Source: Cohnella lubricantis
Lineage (GTDB): Bacteria; Bacillota; Bacilli; Paenibacillales; Paenibacillaceae
NCBI RefSeq assembly: GCF_014212015.1
Contig: NZ_JACJVN010000080.1
Location: forward strand, 1-46,915
Reading direction: 5' to 3'
DNA length: 46,915 bases
Shown here piece after piece: positions 1-8,666 of the stretch (positions are counted from its first letter, which is position 1; every line of letters starts with the position of its first letter). Position numbers and translations under genes: made by a program. The notes under the pieces are model-generated. The model had not been told where the DNA came from. It did not search any database and saw nothing but the letters and a program-made list of their open reading frames with translations.

Positions 1-2248
1 CGGCCGCATCGCTGCGGCGCCCGCGCTTGCCGCGCCGCCCGCCGCCGCCTGCGGCGCCAAAGCCGCCGCGGCCCTCAAGCCACTTGACCGGCCCGGCTCC
101 GCGCGGGCGCATGTCCACCATCTCGAAGTCGATGGCGTATTCCGCCATATTGACGCGCGCTACGCGGATGCGAACCTCGTCGCCGATCCGGTACACCTTC
201 GACGTCCGTTCGCCGATGAGCGCCATATGCAGCTCGTGGAAATGGTAGTAGTCGTCCGACATATCGCTAAGCCGGATCAGCCCTTCCACCGTATTGTCCA
301 ATTCCACGAACATGCCGAAGCCCGTCACGCCGCTGATGATGCCGTCGAATTCCTCGCCGATCTTATCGAGCATGAACTCAGCCTTCTTCAGCTTCGTCGT
401 GTCCCGCTCCGCGTCAACGGCGATGCGTTCGCGCTCCGATGACTGCTGGGCGATGTCCGGCATGCGCGCGCCCAGCGCTTCCATCCGCGCCTCCGGCAGC
501 ATGCCGCCGTTCTCCAGCACCTCCCGAATGACCCGGTGAATGACCAAGTCCGGGTAGCGGCGAATCGGCGACGTGAAGTGCGTGTAGAATTCCGCAGCCA
601 AGCCGAAGTGGCCCAGGCTCTGCGAATCGTACTTCGCCTGCTTCATCGAGCGCAGCATCATCGTGCTGAGCACAGTCTCTTCCTTCGTGTCCTTGATCTC
701 CTCGAGAAGCGTCTGCAGCGCCTGCGGATGCACCGAGTTGCCTTTGCCCTTGATCGCATACCCGAAGTTCGCCGCGAACTGCATGAACGTCATCAGCTTC
801 TCGCTGCTCGGCTCCTCGTGAATCCGATACACGAACGGCACCTTCAGCCAGTGGAAGTGCTCTGCCACCGTCTCGTTCGCCGCCAGCATGAACTCCTCGA
901 TGATCTGCTCCGCGATGGACCGCTCCCGCTTCACAATATCGACCGGCTTGCCCTCGCTGTCCACGATGACCTTCGACTCCTGGAAGTCGAAGTCGATCGC
1001 GCCGCGGCGCATTCGCATGCTGCGAAGCCCCATCGCCAGATCGCGCATCTGCTGGAACGTCTCCACGAGCGGCGCATAGCGTTCCATCAGCTCGGGATCC
1101 TCTTCCGTGAGGATCTTCCGGACATTCGTGTAGGTCATTCGTTCCGTCGTCTTAATGACGCTGGTGAAAATGTCATAGCGAACCCGCCGCATCGACTGCG
1201 GTTCGAACTCCATCTCGCACGACAGCGTCAGCCGGTCCACCTGCGGATTCAGCGAGCAGATGCCGTTTGACAGCCGGTGCGGCAGCATCGGAATGACGCG
1301 GTCGACCAGATACACGCTGCAGCCGCGGTTGTAGGCTTCTTGGTCCAGCTGCGACTTCTCGCGCACGTAATACCCGACGTCCGCGATATGCACGCCCAAG
1401 AGGTAGTTGCCGTTCGGCAGCCGCTCCACGTTCACCGCGTCGTCCAGATCCTTCGCATCCTCGCCGTCGATCGTCACGATCGTCTTGCCCCGCAGATCTC
1501 GGCGGCCTTGGGCGGCGATCTCTTCCTCCGAGATCGAATCCGGCGCCGCTTCGGCTTCCGCCATCACTTCTTCGGGGAAGCTCTCCGGCAAGCCGTGCTT
1601 GCGGATAATGCTCAAGATGTCGACGCCGGGATCGTCTTTATGACCGAGAATCTCAATGATTTCGCCTTCGGCCGCCGAGCGGCCTTCCGGATAATGAATA
1701 ATGCTCGCGACGACCTTCTGGCCGCTCACCGCTCCGAGGAAGTTCTCGCGCCGAATGAACAGATCCTTGTTGATTCGCTTGTCGTCCGGGATCACGAAGC
1801 CGTAGCTCTCGTGATTCTCGAACTGCCCGACGATCTGCGTCACCGCACGCTTCACGATGCGCACGATCTCGCCTTCCAGCTTGCCGCTCTCGCTCTTCGA
1901 CGTGACGCGCCCGAGGACGATGTCCCCGTTCATGGCGCTCTTCAGGTCGTTCGCGTGAATGTACAAGTCCGGATGGTCCGGCTCGTCCGGGATGAGGAAA
2001 GCAAATCCCTTCGGATGCGCCTGCAGCCGGCCTCTCAGCAGATTCATCCGCTCCGGCACGCCGTAGCGCTCCGTGCGGGTTCGCATGATTTTCCCCTCTT
2101 GTTCCAGCTCCGTCAGAAGCTTCAGGAAGTCTTTAAATTCAACGGCACCTTCGATGCCGAAGTGCTTCTCCAGCTCTTGGTACGTCATCGGCTTGTACGC
2201 GTTCTCGCGCATGAAGCCCAGCAGCTCCTGCTCCGTACACAATGCCAC
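1..2248 (-). CDS. rnr: Ribonuclease R (3' end cut by window edge)
   Basis: Processive 3'-5' exoribonuclease that degrades structured RNA and works with tmRNA quality control. About 749 residues are visible. In order: an N-terminal winged-helix region (about 1-70), two cold-shock-like OB folds (motifs GFAFLIPD and YGFVIPDD), the RNB catalytic domain with the acidic motif [12 protein letters not shown] near residue 258 and [12 protein letters not shown] near 558, an S1 domain from about 633 ([12 protein letters not shown]), and a Gly/Arg-rich basic tail that runs off the edge. Start: an ATG at 2254 directly abuts the ribosome binding site GAGGTG (2255-2260), so the GTG at 2248, six bases from it, is the better start. 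A possible -10 TATACT lies at 2273-2278 with a poor -35. It lies downstream of secG beyond a terminator, the Bacillus order secG-(yvaK)-rnr-smpB. The stop codon is not seen. Confidence 0.95.
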   Translation of the reverse strand, partial: MALCTEQELLGFMRENAYKPMTYQELEKHFGIEGAVEFKDFLKLLTELEQEGKIMRTRTERYGVPERMNLLRGRLQAHPKGFAFLIPDEPDHPDLYIHANDLKSAMNGDIVLGRVTSKSESGKLEGEIVRIVKRAVTQIVGQFENHESYGFVIPDDKRINKDLFIRRENFLGAVSGQKVVASIIHYPEGRSAAEGEIIEILGHKDDPGVDILSIIRKHGLPESFPEEVMAEAEAAPDSISEEEIAAQGRRDLRGKTIVTIDGEDAKDLDDAVNVERLPNGNYLLGVHIADVGYYVREKSQLDQEAYNRGCSVYLVDRVIPMLPHRLSNGICSLNPQVDRLTLSCEMEFEPQSMRRVRYDIFTSVIKTTERMTYTNVRKILTEEDPELMERYAPLVETFQQMRDLAMGLRSMRMRRGAIDFDFQESKVIVDSEGKPVDIVKRERSIAEQIIEEFMLAANETVAEHFHWLKVPFVYRIHEEPSSEKLMTFMQFAANFGYAIKGKGNSVHPQALQTLLEEIKDTKEETVLSTMMLRSMKQAKYDSQSLGHFGLAAEFYTHFTSPIRRYPDLVIHRVIREVLENGGMLPEARMEALGARMPDIAQQSSERERIAVDAERDTTKLKKAEFMLDKIGEEFDGIISGVTGFGMFVELDNTVEGLIRLSDMSDDYYHFHELHMALIGERTSKVYRIGDEVRIRVARVNMAEYAIDFEMVDMRPRGAGPVKWLEGRGGFGAAGGGGRRGKRGRRSDAA

Positions 2249-2377
2249 CCGCATCACCTCAATCCTGCTTCTAGTATATACGCTTTTGCTGCGCGGCAAC
2301 CGGGATACCCGTCATGGCCGGTTAGGGAACAATTGCCTATGCACATGAAAAATTATCCAATCAGTTGACGTAAAAAA

Positions 2378-2401
2378 AGCGGGAAGCCGCCGCCTCCCGC
2401 T
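2378..2401 (-). terminator. Rho-independent terminator of secG
   Basis: Stem AGCGGGA/TCCCGCT with a GC-rich loop. On the minus strand it is followed by seven T residues (A-run at 2372-2378 on the plus strand). It lies 15 bases after the secG stop and separates secG from rnr. Confidence 0.85.
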
Positions 2402-2416
2402 CTCGGTATTCGCTTA

Positions 2417-2653
2417 TTAAGATTTAACGACCCATGCGACCACGAGCGCCAGTACGAAGAACCCGACAGCCAATGCGATCGTCATGCGCTGCAGGAACAG
2501 GTCCATGCCGCGAGCTTTCTGCTTGCCGAACAAGTGCTCAGCGCCGCCGGAGATGGCACCCGACAGACCCGCGCTCTTGCCGCGCTGCAACAGGACAACG
2601 CCGATCAGACCGAGCGAGAAAATAATCAGCAAAATTTTCAAAGCGATTTCCAT
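2417..2653 (-). CDS. secG: Preprotein translocase subunit SecG
   Basis: Small integral membrane subunit of the SecYEG protein-export channel. The 78 residues, from MEIALKILL, form two hydrophobic helices (about 2-22 and 54-75) joined by a short loop with the SecG motif [18 protein letters not shown] and a [14 protein letters not shown] segment. The ATG at 2653 is preferred because a G-rich ribosome binding site (GGGGGGTGG) lies just upstream; an in-frame upstream extension exists but has no such site. It has its own strong promoter (2704-2732) and its own terminator (2378-2401), so it is probably monocistronic. Confidence 0.95.
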   Translation of the reverse strand: MEIALKILLIIFSLGLIGVVLLQRGKSAGLSGAISGGAEHLFGKQKARGMDLFLQRMTIALAVGFFVLALVVAWVVKS

Positions 2654-2703
2654 TGCTTCCACCCCCCACAATAAACCGCGAAACCTGCAAGAACAGTATT
2701 CCT

Positions 2704-2732
2704 ATTGTACCATACCCGCCAATGGGTGACAA
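2704..2732 (-). promoter_or_regulatory. Sigma-A promoter of secG
   Basis: On the minus strand: -35 TTGTCA (2727-2732), a 17-base spacer, -10 TACAAT (2704-2709) preceded by an extended TGG. It sits between the end of the WYL gene and secG, about 50 bases from the start codon. Confidence 0.8.
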
Positions 2733-2736
2733 CCTC

Positions 2737-3725
2737 TTACAATTCTGTTCCAGGCAAGCGATATCGCTCGGCTAGAACGGCCAATTGCCGGCGAATCTCG
2801 GCTGCGAGCTCGGGCGGACTTTCCAGCGAGGCTTCTTCGCCAAGGCCGATGAAGAATTTGGCATAGAACGGGATGTCCCGCTTCGGCCAGCGGCCCTCCA
2901 GCCGGCCGGTCCCGTCCGGCCGCATATGCAAGCTGGAAGCGAGCCAGATCTCGCCTTCGCAGCGCTGCACGCCTTCTCGCGTCAGCTCTGCCCGGATGAA
3001 GAAGGTGTCGTCACCCGCTTCCTCCGCATCGGCCTGCGCGAAGGAGCGCCAGTTGCCGAGGTGGACGATCCGATCCGCCGCCAGCGGCTCGGCCGCACCG
3101 CCTGTCTCGACCGCGCTCGCCTCCAGAACTCGGTCGCAGCGGAACACGCGGTAATCCTCGCGGCTGAAGCAGTAGGCAGGGCAGTACCACAGCCCGCCGT
3201 TCGCATAGATGCCGACCGGCCGAATCTGACGGCAGGTGCGCTCGCGGCCGATTCGTATTCGATGGCCAGCGTCTTCCCATAGATCGCCGCGTCCAGCAGC
3301 ACGGGAAGGAGCGGCGCTTCCCGCTTCCAAGGCGGCGTGATGAAGTCGACCCGATCCTTCATCGAATCGATCCGGTCGCGCAGGTCTCCCGGCAGGTGCA
3401 GGTAGAACTTGTTCAGCGCCGAGGACGATTCCGTCTCGAACGGGAGCGACACGTAGTGCCGCAGCGCGTGCACCGCGAAGAACATCGCCACCGCCTCTTC
3501 CTCGGTGAAGGCGATCGGCGGCAGCACCCGCTCGCGCACGACTTGGTAGCCGCCGTGCGGGCCCGGCTCCGCGTAGAGCGGCACGCCAAGCTCGCTTAGC
3601 TCCTGCAGATCGCGCATGATCGTCCGCGCCGAGACGCCGAACTCGTCCGCCAGCTCGCGCACCTTGAACCGCCGCTTGCGATTGACGGTCAGCATAAGCT
3701 CCATCAGGCGCTTTGATTTGGACAT
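2737..3725 (-). pseudogene. WYL-domain (YafY/DeoR-like) transcription regulator, frameshifted
   Basis: Two reading frames together make one regulator of about 330 residues. The first (from ATG 3725; ribosome binding site AAGGA five bases upstream) has an N-terminal winged helix-turn-helix (KVRELADEFGVSARTIMRDL) and continues to AIEYES. The second, one base out of phase, resumes at ERTCRQIRP and carries the WYL-domain core (GGLWYCPAY, REDYRVFRCDRV) to the stop at 2737. The join lies between about 3244 and 3256 and is consistent with loss of a single base; no long homopolymer is present there. If real, the product loses its effector-binding half and gains an unrelated tail ending at 2982. It diverges from the MFS gene at 3825 across a perfect palindrome. 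It is either a recent pseudogene or a sequencing error. Confidence 0.85.
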
Positions 3726-3755
3726 CACGTTCCTTCAACCTCATTTCCGAATCTA

Positions 3756-3770
3756 TGACAAGAGTTGTCA
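3756..3770. promoter_or_regulatory. Perfect palindromic operator candidate
   Basis: TGACAA-GAG-TTGTCA, a perfect inverted repeat with six-base arms, lies in the 99-base divergent spacer between the WYL regulator and the MFS transporter. A location between a regulator and its divergent neighbour suggests an autoregulatory site that also controls the transporter. The assignment is by position only. Confidence 0.65.
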
Positions 3771-3824
3771 CCAATATGCGCTACAGTCAGAGCATAAGAC
3801 ATCGAATGGAGGATATCAATTGTT

Positions 3825-5015
3825 ATGGCAACCTTTCGACTGACTGCCGTGTTCTTCCTCATTATGTTCGTGATCGGAACGGATACGTTCCTGATCTCGC
3901 CGCTGATCCCGACGCTTCAGAACGAGCTGAACGTACCGACCGGGAGCGCCGGCTGGATGATCGGCGCGTATACGCTCGGCTCGACAGTGCTTGCGCTCGT
4001 CTCCGGGCCGCTGTCCGACGGCATGAACCGCAAGCGCGTGCTGATCGCCGGATTAACTTGCTTCGCCATCTCGACTGCCCTGTGCGGTATCGCGACCGAC
4101 TTCTGGACGATGTGCCTGTTCCGCTTGCTGGCCGGGATCAGCGCCGCGTTCACGACGCCGCAGGTGTGGGCCGGCGTGCCGACGCTGTTCCCGCCGGCGA
4201 AGATTCCGCGCATGATGGGTGTTATCTTCGCCGGACTCGCGGCTTCTCAGGCGCTCGGCGTACCGATCGGCAGCTTGCTGGCGACCGTGCATTGGTCCTT
4301 CCCCTTCTTCGCCATCGGCTTCATCTCGCTGCTTCTGGCGGTCTGCGCCCTGTTCGCGGTTCCCGACATGAAGCCGAGACCGGCGTCGGGGCTGCCCGCC
4401 TTGCTATTGGGGCGTTACATCCCCCTTGTGAAGAGCGGCCGGGCGAGAGGCGGCTTCCTTGGCTACTTCCTCATCCATCTGGGGAGCGCTTCGGCGTTCG
4501 CCTTCCTGGGCAAATGGATGGCCGACCGCTTCGGCCTCTCGGTAGGGGAGACGGGCTACGTGATCATCGGCCTCGGCCTTGGCAATCTGCTGGGCAGCCT
4601 GCTGAGCGGCTATGTCGTCAAGAAGCTGAACCCGCTCCGGACGACGACGGCAGCGCTTCTCTTCCTCGCCGCACTGTATGCCGCACTGCCGCATGCCGCT
4701 TCAGCCGGCCTAGTGTCCGCGATCTTCTTCATCCTGTTCGCCGTGCTCGGTGTTCTGTTCCCGCTGGTCGTGGCCATGCTGAACTCGCTGAACGCCCAGG
4801 TCCGGGGGACGATCTCGAGCTTGTCCACCTCCATGATGAATGGGGCGACGACCGCAGGCGCATGGATCGCCGGTATGCTGTACGCCGGATTCGGCGGCTA
4901 CGAGAGCATCGGCCTCTTCTCCGCCGGCTGCTTCCTTGCTTCGTTAATCACGCTAATCATTAGCGGCATGATGCGTCCCGAAGCCAAAGAACGCGCCGAA
5001 GTCCAAGCCACTTAG
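3825..5015 (+). CDS. MFS transporter (DHA1-like drug/metabolite efflux)
   Basis: 396 residues with about twelve predicted membrane helices, the usual length for this family. The N-terminal helix carries VIGTDTFLISPLIPTL. The loop between helices 2 and 3 has the MFS signature as GPLSDGMNRKRV, and LFRLLAGISAA follows in helix 4. The substrate cannot be read from sequence; such proteins usually exchange protons for drugs, sugars or amino-acid-like compounds. Start ATG 3825 follows GGAGG (3808-3812) with a rather long 12-base gap. A TTG at 3820 is out of frame. It diverges from the frameshifted WYL regulator, which probably controls it through the palindrome at 3756. No clear terminator follows; the next 450 bases are gene-free. 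Confidence 0.85.
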   Translation: MATFRLTAVFFLIMFVIGTDTFLISPLIPTLQNELNVPTGSAGWMIGAYTLGSTVLALVSGPLSDGMNRKRVLIAGLTCFAISTALCGIATDFWTMCLFRLLAGISAAFTTPQVWAGVPTLFPPAKIPRMMGVIFAGLAASQALGVPIGSLLATVHWSFPFFAIGFISLLLAVCALFAVPDMKPRPASGLPALLLGRYIPLVKSGRARGGFLGYFLIHLGSASAFAFLGKWMADRFGLSVGETGYVIIGLGLGNLLGSLLSGYVVKKLNPLRTTTAALLFLAALYAALPHAASAGLVSAIFFILFAVLGVLFPLVVAMLNSLNAQVRGTISSLSTSMMNGATTAGAWIAGMLYAGFGGYESIGLFSAGCFLASLITLIISGMMRPEAKERAEVQAT

Positions 5016-5133
5016 GTGATTGCGGCATCTCCCTCTCGGCCCGCGGAATCGCGGCATCTATCCCCTCCGTCGAGGCTGACGCTATTGTTATTTGTACACT
5101 TATTTTGAGCTCAGACGGGCGTTAGGCGGCATC

Positions 5134-5153
5134 TTGTTGCAAATCTGCAACAA
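5134..5153. repeat. Palindromic element, arms TTGTTGCA/TGCAACAA
   Basis: Perfect eight-base arms with a four-base AATC loop. AT-rich relative to its surroundings and not followed by a T-run, so it is not a standard terminator. It may be an operator or a member of a dispersed intergenic repeat family. Confidence 0.6.
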
Positions 5154-5245
5154 TTCAAGAGCACCCCCCCCAACACCGGCCCTCCTCGGAAAAATAAGTG
5201 TACCCCGTACAACTAGACCGCCGAATGGGTAAGATCCAGCCTAAT

Positions 5246-5266
5246 TAGTTGTAGCAAATACAACTA
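5246..5266. repeat. Palindromic element, arms TAGTTGTA/TACAACTA
   Basis: Perfect eight-base arms around a GCAAA loop. The half-site ACAACTAG is also found at 5209-5216, just upstream, so the motif recurs locally. Confidence 0.6.
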
Positions 5267-5408
5267 GCAGGCGCTCATGCAACCCAGTGGACACACACGC
5301 ACTACCAAAGCGGCCTCAGCCCATAAGCCCCCCGCTGAGGTATGGGGATAAGCCCGTAAAAGTGCCCGAACCAGGACATCTCCCTCCAGCCGCCCCCGCA
5401 ACGCACGA

Positions 5409-5439
5409 AAGCCCGGGGCGGGTCTCCCGCCTCGGGCTT
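5409..5439. terminator. Terminator hairpin after the isomerase gene
   Basis: A 14-base stem with one wobble pair (AAGCCCGGGGCGGG against CCCGCCTCGGGCTT) and a TCT loop. It lies 28 bases after the stop of the minus-strand isomerase gene. T-tracts on both sides are short, so it may work in either direction. Confidence 0.7.
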
Positions 5440-5467
5440 CTTATGCGCTCGCGCATCGCGCTGCCGA

Positions 5468-6229
5468 TTAGATCCAGCCGCGCTCCTTGAACCAAGCATA
5501 GTTCAGCTTCGCGCTCTCGAGTGAGCCTACGTCATATTGCTCCTGCTCGATGATGACATATTCGGTGCCGGACGCTTCACAGGCGGCCAGCGCAGCATCC
5601 CAATCGACCGAACCGCTGCCGATCTCTGTGTCCTGGCCGTCTTCCTTGAAGTCCTTCGCGTGAACGACAGGCACCCGCCCCGCGTACTTCTTCACGTAGG
5701 CGGCCGGATCTTCGCCGCCGACCCTCACCCAGCCGAGATCGAATTCCATGAACATCAGCTCGGGGGAGATGCGCGAGAGCAGCAGGTCGATCGCCGGCGT
5801 GCCGTTTACTTTTTGGAACTCGAATGCATGGTTGTGATAGCCGAACGCGAGGCCCCCTTCGGTGACGATCCGAGCCGCCTCTTCCAGCCGATCCGCCATA
5901 CGGGCTACATCGTCCTCCGTCGGGTTGTCGCCCAGCGGGTAATAAGGCACGATATATCGCTTCAGTCCGAGCTCCTGCGCATATTCGAGCTGCCGCTTCA
6001 CTTGCTCCGCTACCGGCTCCTGCGCATTCAAGCCAATATGCGCAGAAGGCGCGTTAAGCCCCGCGTCCGCCAGCGCCGCCTTCAATTCGCGTGCCGATAC
6101 GTCGTAATAGCCCGCCAATTCTACGTTGCGATAGCCGATGCCGGCGATCTGCCGGATCGTGCCCAGATAGTCTTGCGCGCACAAATCCCGCACGGAATAC
6201 ATTTGAATGCCTACTTGAGGTTTAGCCAT
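5468..6229 (-). CDS. Sugar phosphate isomerase/epimerase (TIM-barrel, AP-endonuclease-2 fold)
   Basis: 253 residues, typical length for the xylose-isomerase-like TIM-barrel family. It starts with the family motif GIQMYSVRDL. Likely metal and substrate residues are seen in YHNHAFEF (about 132-139), EFDLGWV, HAKDF and the C-terminal EQEQYD. Members interconvert ketoses or act on inositol-type sugars; the substrate here cannot be named. Start ATG 6229 follows AAGGTGG at a 10-base distance. The gene stands alone on the minus strand, diverging from the response regulator at 6435. A cre-like site lies inside its promoter region (6277-6291), so CcpA repression is likely, which fits a role in using a secondary carbon source. 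Confidence 0.85.
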   Translation of the reverse strand: MAKPQVGIQMYSVRDLCAQDYLGTIRQIAGIGYRNVELAGYYDVSARELKAALADAGLNAPSAHIGLNAQEPVAEQVKRQLEYAQELGLKRYIVPYYPLGDNPTEDDVARMADRLEEAARIVTEGGLAFGYHNHAFEFQKVNGTPAIDLLLSRISPELMFMEFDLGWVRVGGEDPAAYVKKYAGRVPVVHAKDFKEDGQDTEIGSGSVDWDAALAACEASGTEYVIIEQEQYDVGSLESAKLNYAWFKERGWI

Positions 6230-6269
6230 CGATCATGCACCACCTTATCCGATATGGCAATACTTCCTT

Positions 6270-6291
6270 ATTATATCGGAATCGCTTTCAA
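6270..6291 (-). promoter_or_regulatory. Isomerase promoter with catabolite-response element (cre)
   Basis: Reading the minus strand, TTGAAAGCGATTCCG (6277-6291) matches the Bacillus cre consensus WTGNAANCGNWNNCW at all but the last position. A perfect -10 TATAAT follows at once (6270-6275). No good -35 was found at 17 bases, so the cre covers the spacer. A bound CcpA-HPr(Ser-P) complex there would block transcription of the isomerase gene. Confidence 0.65.
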
Positions 6292-6434
6292 GCAGGCATG
6301 GCTGATTTTGCCTTGTTCTTATGGCATGTTGGTCGGTGCCCCCGAAGACGCTGTTTAAACGAAATTTAACTTCCCTTAAGCGGAAGCGTTCCTCTATCAT
6401 GGGATAGAACAAGTTTTGGAAGCGAGGTGTCCCT

Positions 6435-7109
6435 ATGGCCAGAAGGGTGCTATATATCGAAGACGATGCCGACATCGGCAAGTGGGTGAAGGAAGATCTG
6501 GAGCGCCGCGGTTACGAGGTTGACTGGCTCGTCTCGGGCGAAGAGGCGGCGGCACGGGTCGCGCAGGCCGACCTGGTCGTGCTTGACGTGATGCTGCCTG
6601 GGCTCGACGGCTTCACGGTCGGGCGGCGGCTGAAGAAGGAAGCGCCGAACGTTCCGATTCTAATGCTGTCCGCCCGCACGGCGGTGGACGACAAGCTTCA
6701 GGGGCTGCAATTCGCGGACGACTACCTGACGAAGCCGTTCCATCCGGACGAACTGGCCGCGAGGCTGGAGGTGCTGCAGCGGCGGGCCGGCCTGTCCTCG
6801 GGCGAGCCGCTCGTATGCGCGCATCTGCTCATTCATCCGGAGCAGCAGCGTGTCGTCGACAGCCGCACGGGGGAGGAGATCTCCCTGACGGCGAAGCAGC
6901 TGCAAATTCTGTTCTACTTCCTTCGCAATCGCGGACAGATTCTGACGAAGGAGCAAATCTATGAAGCCGTGTGGGGCGAGCCCTACATGGACGGCGACAA
7001 GACCGTCAACGTGCACATCCGTTACTTGCGGGAGCGCATTGAGCTCGACCCGAGCGATCCTCGCATCATCGAGACGATCCGCGGCATCGGCTACCGGGTG
7101 CGGCCATGA
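6435..7109 (+). CDS. OmpR/PhoB-family response regulator
   Basis: 224 residues: receiver domain (about 3-115) and winged-helix DNA-binding domain (about 128-223). The acidic pair is E9/D10/D11, the phosphorylated aspartate is D51 in VVLDVMLPG, the switch residue S79 in MLSAR, and the conserved lysine K100 in LTKPF. The loop before DDYLTKPF reads GLQFADDY, one residue shorter than the usual GL-x-x-GADDY form. The output domain ends with ETIRGIGYRV, as is normal. It overlaps the kinase gene by four bases (ATGA), so the two are co-translated. Together with the downstream ABC genes it forms a likely sensing and resistance module. Confidence 0.93.
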   Translation: MARRVLYIEDDADIGKWVKEDLERRGYEVDWLVSGEEAAARVAQADLVVLDVMLPGLDGFTVGRRLKKEAPNVPILMLSARTAVDDKLQGLQFADDYLTKPFHPDELAARLEVLQRRAGLSSGEPLVCAHLLIHPEQQRVVDSRTGEEISLTAKQLQILFYFLRNRGQILTKEQIYEAVWGEPYMDGDKTVNVHIRYLRERIELDPSDPRIIETIRGIGYRVRP

Positions 7110-8482
7110 AGCAGAAGAGACGGCGGCTTAGCCTGCGCAACTCGCTGCTCACCAAGTACTTCTTAATCGTCTTATCCGCGATGCTGATTCTCCCGATCGG
7201 CTTTCCAGCCATTCTGGTCGTCATGACGCTGCAAGCTCATGGAGGAGATCGCCTGGCAGACGGCGTTTACAACTCCAGCGCGCTAGAGAAGATGTGGCAC
7301 GCCGAAGCCGCCAAGCTTGCTGATGCCTCGCCGGAGTCGGTCGACGAGGCACTGCGCCGGTTGAAGGAGCAGTATCCCAAAGCCGCGATGTTCTGGGTCG
7401 ATCAGACGGGCGCAACGCGGCTCAAGCTGCCGCAGACGCTCGAATTGCCCTCCGAATGGAGCGTCCCCTATACGATCCAGTTCATGAAGGAGGCGTCGAG
7501 CGGCAGCGGCAATTATTCGGTCGTAGCCTTCCTCGGCGACCAGCCGGAGACCGGCAGCTTCATGACGCTTCAGATTCCGCGGTCGGAGATGCCGAAGGCG
7601 GGATCGCCGTTTAACGCCCGCTCTACCGCGATTCTATACTCGAGCCTCCTGGCTGTGCTCGGCTTGTTCTTGTTCATCTCGCTGCTCTTCTTCTATCGTA
7701 TTCGCAAGCGGCTGGTTCGTCTGGAGACCGCCATGACGACGCCAGCCGAGACAGGCATCCCGTCGCCGGTCGCCGCGCAGCGGCTGGACGAGATCGGGCG
7801 GCTCGAGCATGCGTTCAACGACATGATCGCGAAGCTCGAGCGCAGCCGCGAACGCGAAGCGCAGGAAGAGGCGCTGCGGCGCGATCTGATCGCCAAGCTG
7901 TCGCACGACCTGCGTACGCCGCTCACCGCCATTCGCGGACACGCCTTCGGCCTGCAGCAGGAGGCCTTGAGCGAGAAGGGCCGCGAATCGCTCGCCCTGA
8001 TCGATCGGAAGATTGATTCCTTGGGCCGGCTCATCGACAATCTGTTCTCGTTCACGCTGCTTGCCTCCGGCCAGTATCCTTACAAGCCGCAGCGCGTAGA
8101 CATCGTCCGGATGGCAAGGACGCAATTGGCCGGCTGGTACCCCGCCTTCGAGCAGGAAGGCTTCGAGATTGACTCCGACCTGCCGGAGGAGGCCGTCTAT
8201 TGGGAGGTCGATACGCAATGGCTGGAGCGCGTGCTGGACAACTACTTGCAGAACGTGCTGCGCCATGCGAAGTCGGGACGCTGCGTCGCGCTTCGCGTAT
8301 TCGCCGAGGCCGGCGGGAGGATCGTCGTCGCCGACCGCGGGCCGGGCATGAACGCCGAATCGATGGAGAAGGGCGCGGGCATCGGCCTCTCCATCGCCGC
8401 GCTTATGCTCAAGGACATGAAGCTGCGCAGCGTCGTGCGGAGCGGGCCTCTGGGCACGGAAGTGCATATCAGCCGGCTCTGA
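7106..8482 (+). CDS. Membrane sensor histidine kinase
   Basis: 458 residues. Two membrane helices (about 19-42 and 176-198) enclose an extracellular sensor of about 135 residues with no family I recognise. A HAMP-like linker (RIRKRLVRLE ... RLDEIGRLEHAFNDM) follows. The H-box is KLSHDLRTPLT with the phosphorylated histidine at residue 267. The N-box is DNYLQNVLRHA, the G-boxes DRGPGM and GAGIGLSI. It lacks a clear C-terminal extension. The large extracytoplasmic loop differs from the short-loop BceS-type kinases, and looks more like BcrS/NisK-like or general envelope sensors. It is translationally coupled to the response regulator and ends at a strong terminator (8515-8536), after which the ABC operon starts. 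Confidence 0.92.
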   Translation: MKQKRRRLSLRNSLLTKYFLIVLSAMLILPIGFPAILVVMTLQAHGGDRLADGVYNSSALEKMWHAEAAKLADASPESVDEALRRLKEQYPKAAMFWVDQTGATRLKLPQTLELPSEWSVPYTIQFMKEASSGSGNYSVVAFLGDQPETGSFMTLQIPRSEMPKAGSPFNARSTAILYSSLLAVLGLFLFISLLFFYRIRKRLVRLETAMTTPAETGIPSPVAAQRLDEIGRLEHAFNDMIAKLERSREREAQEEALRRDLIAKLSHDLRTPLTAIRGHAFGLQQEALSEKGRESLALIDRKIDSLGRLIDNLFSFTLLASGQYPYKPQRVDIVRMARTQLAGWYPAFEQEGFEIDSDLPEEAVYWEVDTQWLERVLDNYLQNVLRHAKSGRCVALRVFAEAGGRIVVADRGPGMNAESMEKGAGIGLSIAALMLKDMKLRSVVRSGPLGTEVHISRL

Positions 8483-8514
8483 TCGTCATGGCCCGGCCAG
8501 CATCCCCCAGATTA

Positions 8515-8536
8515 AGCCCCCGCACCGGGGCTTTTT
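8515..8536 (+). terminator. Terminator of the two-component operon
   Basis: AGCCCC stem (8515-8520), six-base loop, GGGGCT (8527-8532) and five T residues. It separates the regulator-kinase pair from the ABC transporter genes, which therefore need their own promoter. Confidence 0.85.
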
Positions 8537-8538
8537 CT

Positions 8539-8599
8539 TTTGTTCGCCCCCATACTTTTCAAGCCATTCCATTTGTTCGGCCCCATACTTTTTAAACCA
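8539..8599. repeat. Imperfect 28-base direct repeat before the ABC operon
   Basis: Two copies (8539-8566 and 8572-8599) begin TTTGTTCG and share CCCCATACTTTT; they differ at three positions. The start-to-start distance is 33 bases, about three helical turns. They lie 70-130 bases upstream of the ABC ATPase start, so they could be tandem sites for the response regulator or simply a local duplication. Confidence 0.6.
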
Positions 8600-8666
8600 A
8601 TCTTAACCTTGCCCCTCCCCTTGCTTTAAACTTGGCATTCTAAGATGGAGTACGAGGTGAAGAGAG

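Larger units (their letters stand above)
5016..5467. other. Gene-free stretch with several inverted repeats
   Basis: About 450 bases with no credible gene. It contains a split 13-base inverted repeat (GTACACTTATTTT at 5094-5106 and its complement at 5191-5203), a hairpin with eight-base arms TTGTTGCA/TGCAACAA (5134-5153), a hairpin with arms TAGTTGTA/TACAACTA (5246-5266), a C-run at 5163-5170, and the isomerase terminator at 5409-5439. The nonapeptide-sized ORFs here lack ribosome binding sites. Confidence 0.7.

Noticed and set aside
3275..3280. Homopolymer as the cause of the frameshift
   Set aside because: No run longer than three to four bases lies in the 3236-3262 shift region.
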